Assembly (NCBI GenBank): GCA_947175285.1
Contig: CAMWMM010000351.1
Location: forward strand, 1-5,685
Reading direction: 5' to 3'
DNA: 5,685 nt
Origin: an uncultured Lachnospiraceae bacterium
GTDB taxonomy: Bacteria > Bacillota_A > Clostridia > Lachnospirales > Lachnospiraceae
The first letter of the stretch is position 1, and the number at the start of each line of letters is the position of its first letter. The translations under genes and the position numbers were made by a program. A model generated the notes under the pieces. That model was not told the DNA's origin and did no database searches. It worked only from the letters and a program-made list of their open reading frames with translations. Positions 4,297 to 5,685 of this stretch are shown here, one piece after another.

Positions 4297-5685
4297 ATGC
4301 AGGAAAATATGACGGAAACGCAGGTGAAAGAATTAGAGAAAGAACGTTTTGAACTGGCAATGGGAAGAATTGCTCAGATACCGGAAGACGCTCTTTGTGA
4401 GAGAAAATATCAGGACTACTTTGCAAAGATGGCGGAGTTTGTGCTGTTAATGAAAAAAACATGGGATTTTGTGGCGGACGGAGAGTTATACCGGGCGTCT
4501 TTAGAGGAACTTCGTAAAAAGAATAAAGAATTGTATGAGGATATTCTGCCGGAACACTATGAGCAAAGCTATGCCAATCCGGATTATGCGGTTAATTGTT
4601 TCGGAGAGCCTATGGGAAAAATGCTTTCTTTTGTTTGTTCCGAACTGCGGGGAATGATACCGGCAGCATATGAGCAGTCAATGTCCGGTATGGTAATACG
4701 GATGGAACTGCTGTTGGAAGTCTATCAGGCATTTCTTTGCGCGGCGCAGGAAGCGGACGGACAAAGCAGTGAAACACCGGATGAGGAAATAAGACAGATT
4801 CTTTACTGGTATGTCAGTGATTATTACGAGACAGAATACTACGAAATGGTGGCAGCGCTTCTTTTGCCGCAGCGCGATTTTGCAGCCCGCATTGTAATGG
4901 AGAGCGATTTATCGGATTTGCGATACTTATACTATTATGGAGAATATGTGTCGGAAAATGAAATCATGACAGCAAAGCACCTGATGGAGCTGCCGCAGGA
5001 GAAGCTTCAATTGATGGCGGATACTTATACGGAGGGCTACCGCATCGGCTTTGAAGTGGGCAATAAAGACATTTCCATTAAGCAGACTGTCAATATCCGG
5101 TATGCTCTTGGCTTTGAGCGGATGATAAGAGCCTCTGTTGAAAATTTTGGGAAAATAGGTTTGCAGCCTACCATGCGTCGTTCCGGTACGAGCATCTTTT
5201 CAGGGCGTGACGTCAATAAGGGAGGATATTTCGGAGCCAATCCGAATAAACAGTTTGATTATGACCATAAAGAGGATTTGGCGCTGATTTTGGATAAACA
5301 GTTAGTGGAGCGCAGACTGGAATGCTTGCAGAGCGCTTATGAAAAACTGAAAAAAGAAGCCGGTGTCTTTGGAGGCCCGGCGGTGATTGATGTTTTCGGA
5401 GAACAGCCTTTTGTACCGCAGAGCAAAAAAACGGCGTGCCGGTATTCCGAGAAGCAGCAAAAACTTTCGGTGGAGTATGCTTCACGGGCAGGCGAGGTGC
5501 AAAACCGATATATCAAAGGCGAGGAAAGAAGCTTTACAATTATTGCGTTTCCGGTGCCGGATATCGGAGAGGCATATGATGAAATTTTTGATGAAATCAT
5601 TCGTATTAATACACTGGATTATAAACTATATCAGGGCATTCAGCAGACCATTATCGATACGCTTGATAAGGGTGATTATGTCTTG
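4297..5685 (+). CDS. Probable M29-family (aminopeptidase T-like) peptidase, 3' truncated by the window
   Basis: The frame is open for 463 codons and runs off the window end without a stop. The ATG follows TTGGAGG (4284-4290) at 6 nt. The visible part is an acidic, soluble, mostly helical protein with no signal peptide or membrane segment. Residues 1-240 form a Glu- and Tyr-rich N-terminal region. Landmarks include YTEGYRIGFEVGNKDISIK (244-262), an ERMIRASVENFGKIGLQPT segment (about 266-284), a Gly/Asn-rich stretch (294-307) and GDYVL at the edge. I recognise this layout from Lachnospiraceae proteins annotated as aminopeptidase T-like leucyl aminopeptidases of family M29, metal-dependent exopeptidases that remove N-terminal residues. 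The expected metal-binding Glu, His and Asp residues would lie beyond the window, so activity cannot be judged here. The long N-terminal region is unlike the short classical M29 enzymes. The family call is from recall. Confidence 0.65.
   Translation, partial: MQENMTETQVKELEKERFELAMGRIAQIPEDALCERKYQDYFAKMAEFVLLMKKTWDFVADGELYRASLEELRKKNKELYEDILPEHYEQSYANPDYAVNCFGEPMGKMLSFVCSELRGMIPAAYEQSMSGMVIRMELLLEVYQAFLCAAQEADGQSSETPDEEIRQILYWYVSDYYETEYYEMVAALLLPQRDFAARIVMESDLSDLRYLYYYGEYVSENEIMTAKHLMELPQEKLQLMADTYTEGYRIGFEVGNKDISIKQTVNIRYALGFERMIRASVENFGKIGLQPTMRRSGTSIFSGRDVNKGGYFGANPNKQFDYDHKEDLALILDKQLVERRLECLQSAYEKLKKEAGVFGGPAVIDVFGEQPFVPQSKKTACRYSEKQQKLSVEYASRAGEVQNRYIKGEERSFTIIAFPVPDIGEAYDEIFDEIIRINTLDYKLYQGIQQTIIDTLDKGDYVL

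Overview
The window looks like chromosomal DNA of a Gram-positive anaerobe of the class Clostridia, most likely family Lachnospiraceae. The grounds are moderate-to-low GC by eye, strong AGGAGG-type ribosome binding sites, tight co-directional gene packing, and a neighbourhood (pyrF, pyrE, a tiny membrane protein, a DUF6142-like protein and an M29-type aminopeptidase) that I recall from that family. All seven genes are on the plus strand. I see no tRNA, rRNA, CRISPR array, transposase or phage gene.

Region 1 (1-1470): a well-formed sigma-70-type promoter, whose -10 region is covered by a 14-bp operator-like palindrome, precedes a 134-residue Nudix-fold protein with a degenerate Nudix box. Its stop is 22 nt before pyrF (orotidine 5'-phosphate decarboxylase). 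Region 2 (1471-2909): a hairpin that may terminate or attenuate transcription, then a 401-residue AI-2E family membrane protein, then a 144-nt spacer packed with three abutting inverted repeats. Region 3 (2910-3815): pyrE (orotate phosphoribosyltransferase), a 50-54 residue single-pass membrane protein, and a clear intrinsic terminator. Region 4 (3857-5685): a three-helix DUF6142-like protein, an elaborate nested stem-loop starting at its stop codon, a second hairpin, and the first 463 residues of a probable M29-family aminopeptidase that runs off the window before the expected metal-binding residues.

Functionally, pyrE and pyrF supply the last two steps of de novo UMP synthesis: orotate to OMP, then OMP to UMP. 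They are separated here by the AI-2E gene rather than by pyrK and pyrD, which often sit between them in related bacteria. The roles of the Nudix-like protein, the AI-2E protein and the two small membrane proteins cannot be assigned from sequence.

I found no convincing new multi-gene system. The items most worth following are the two structured intergenic elements (2793-2886 and 4177-4271), the degenerate Nudix protein ahead of pyrF, and the palindrome over the first promoter.
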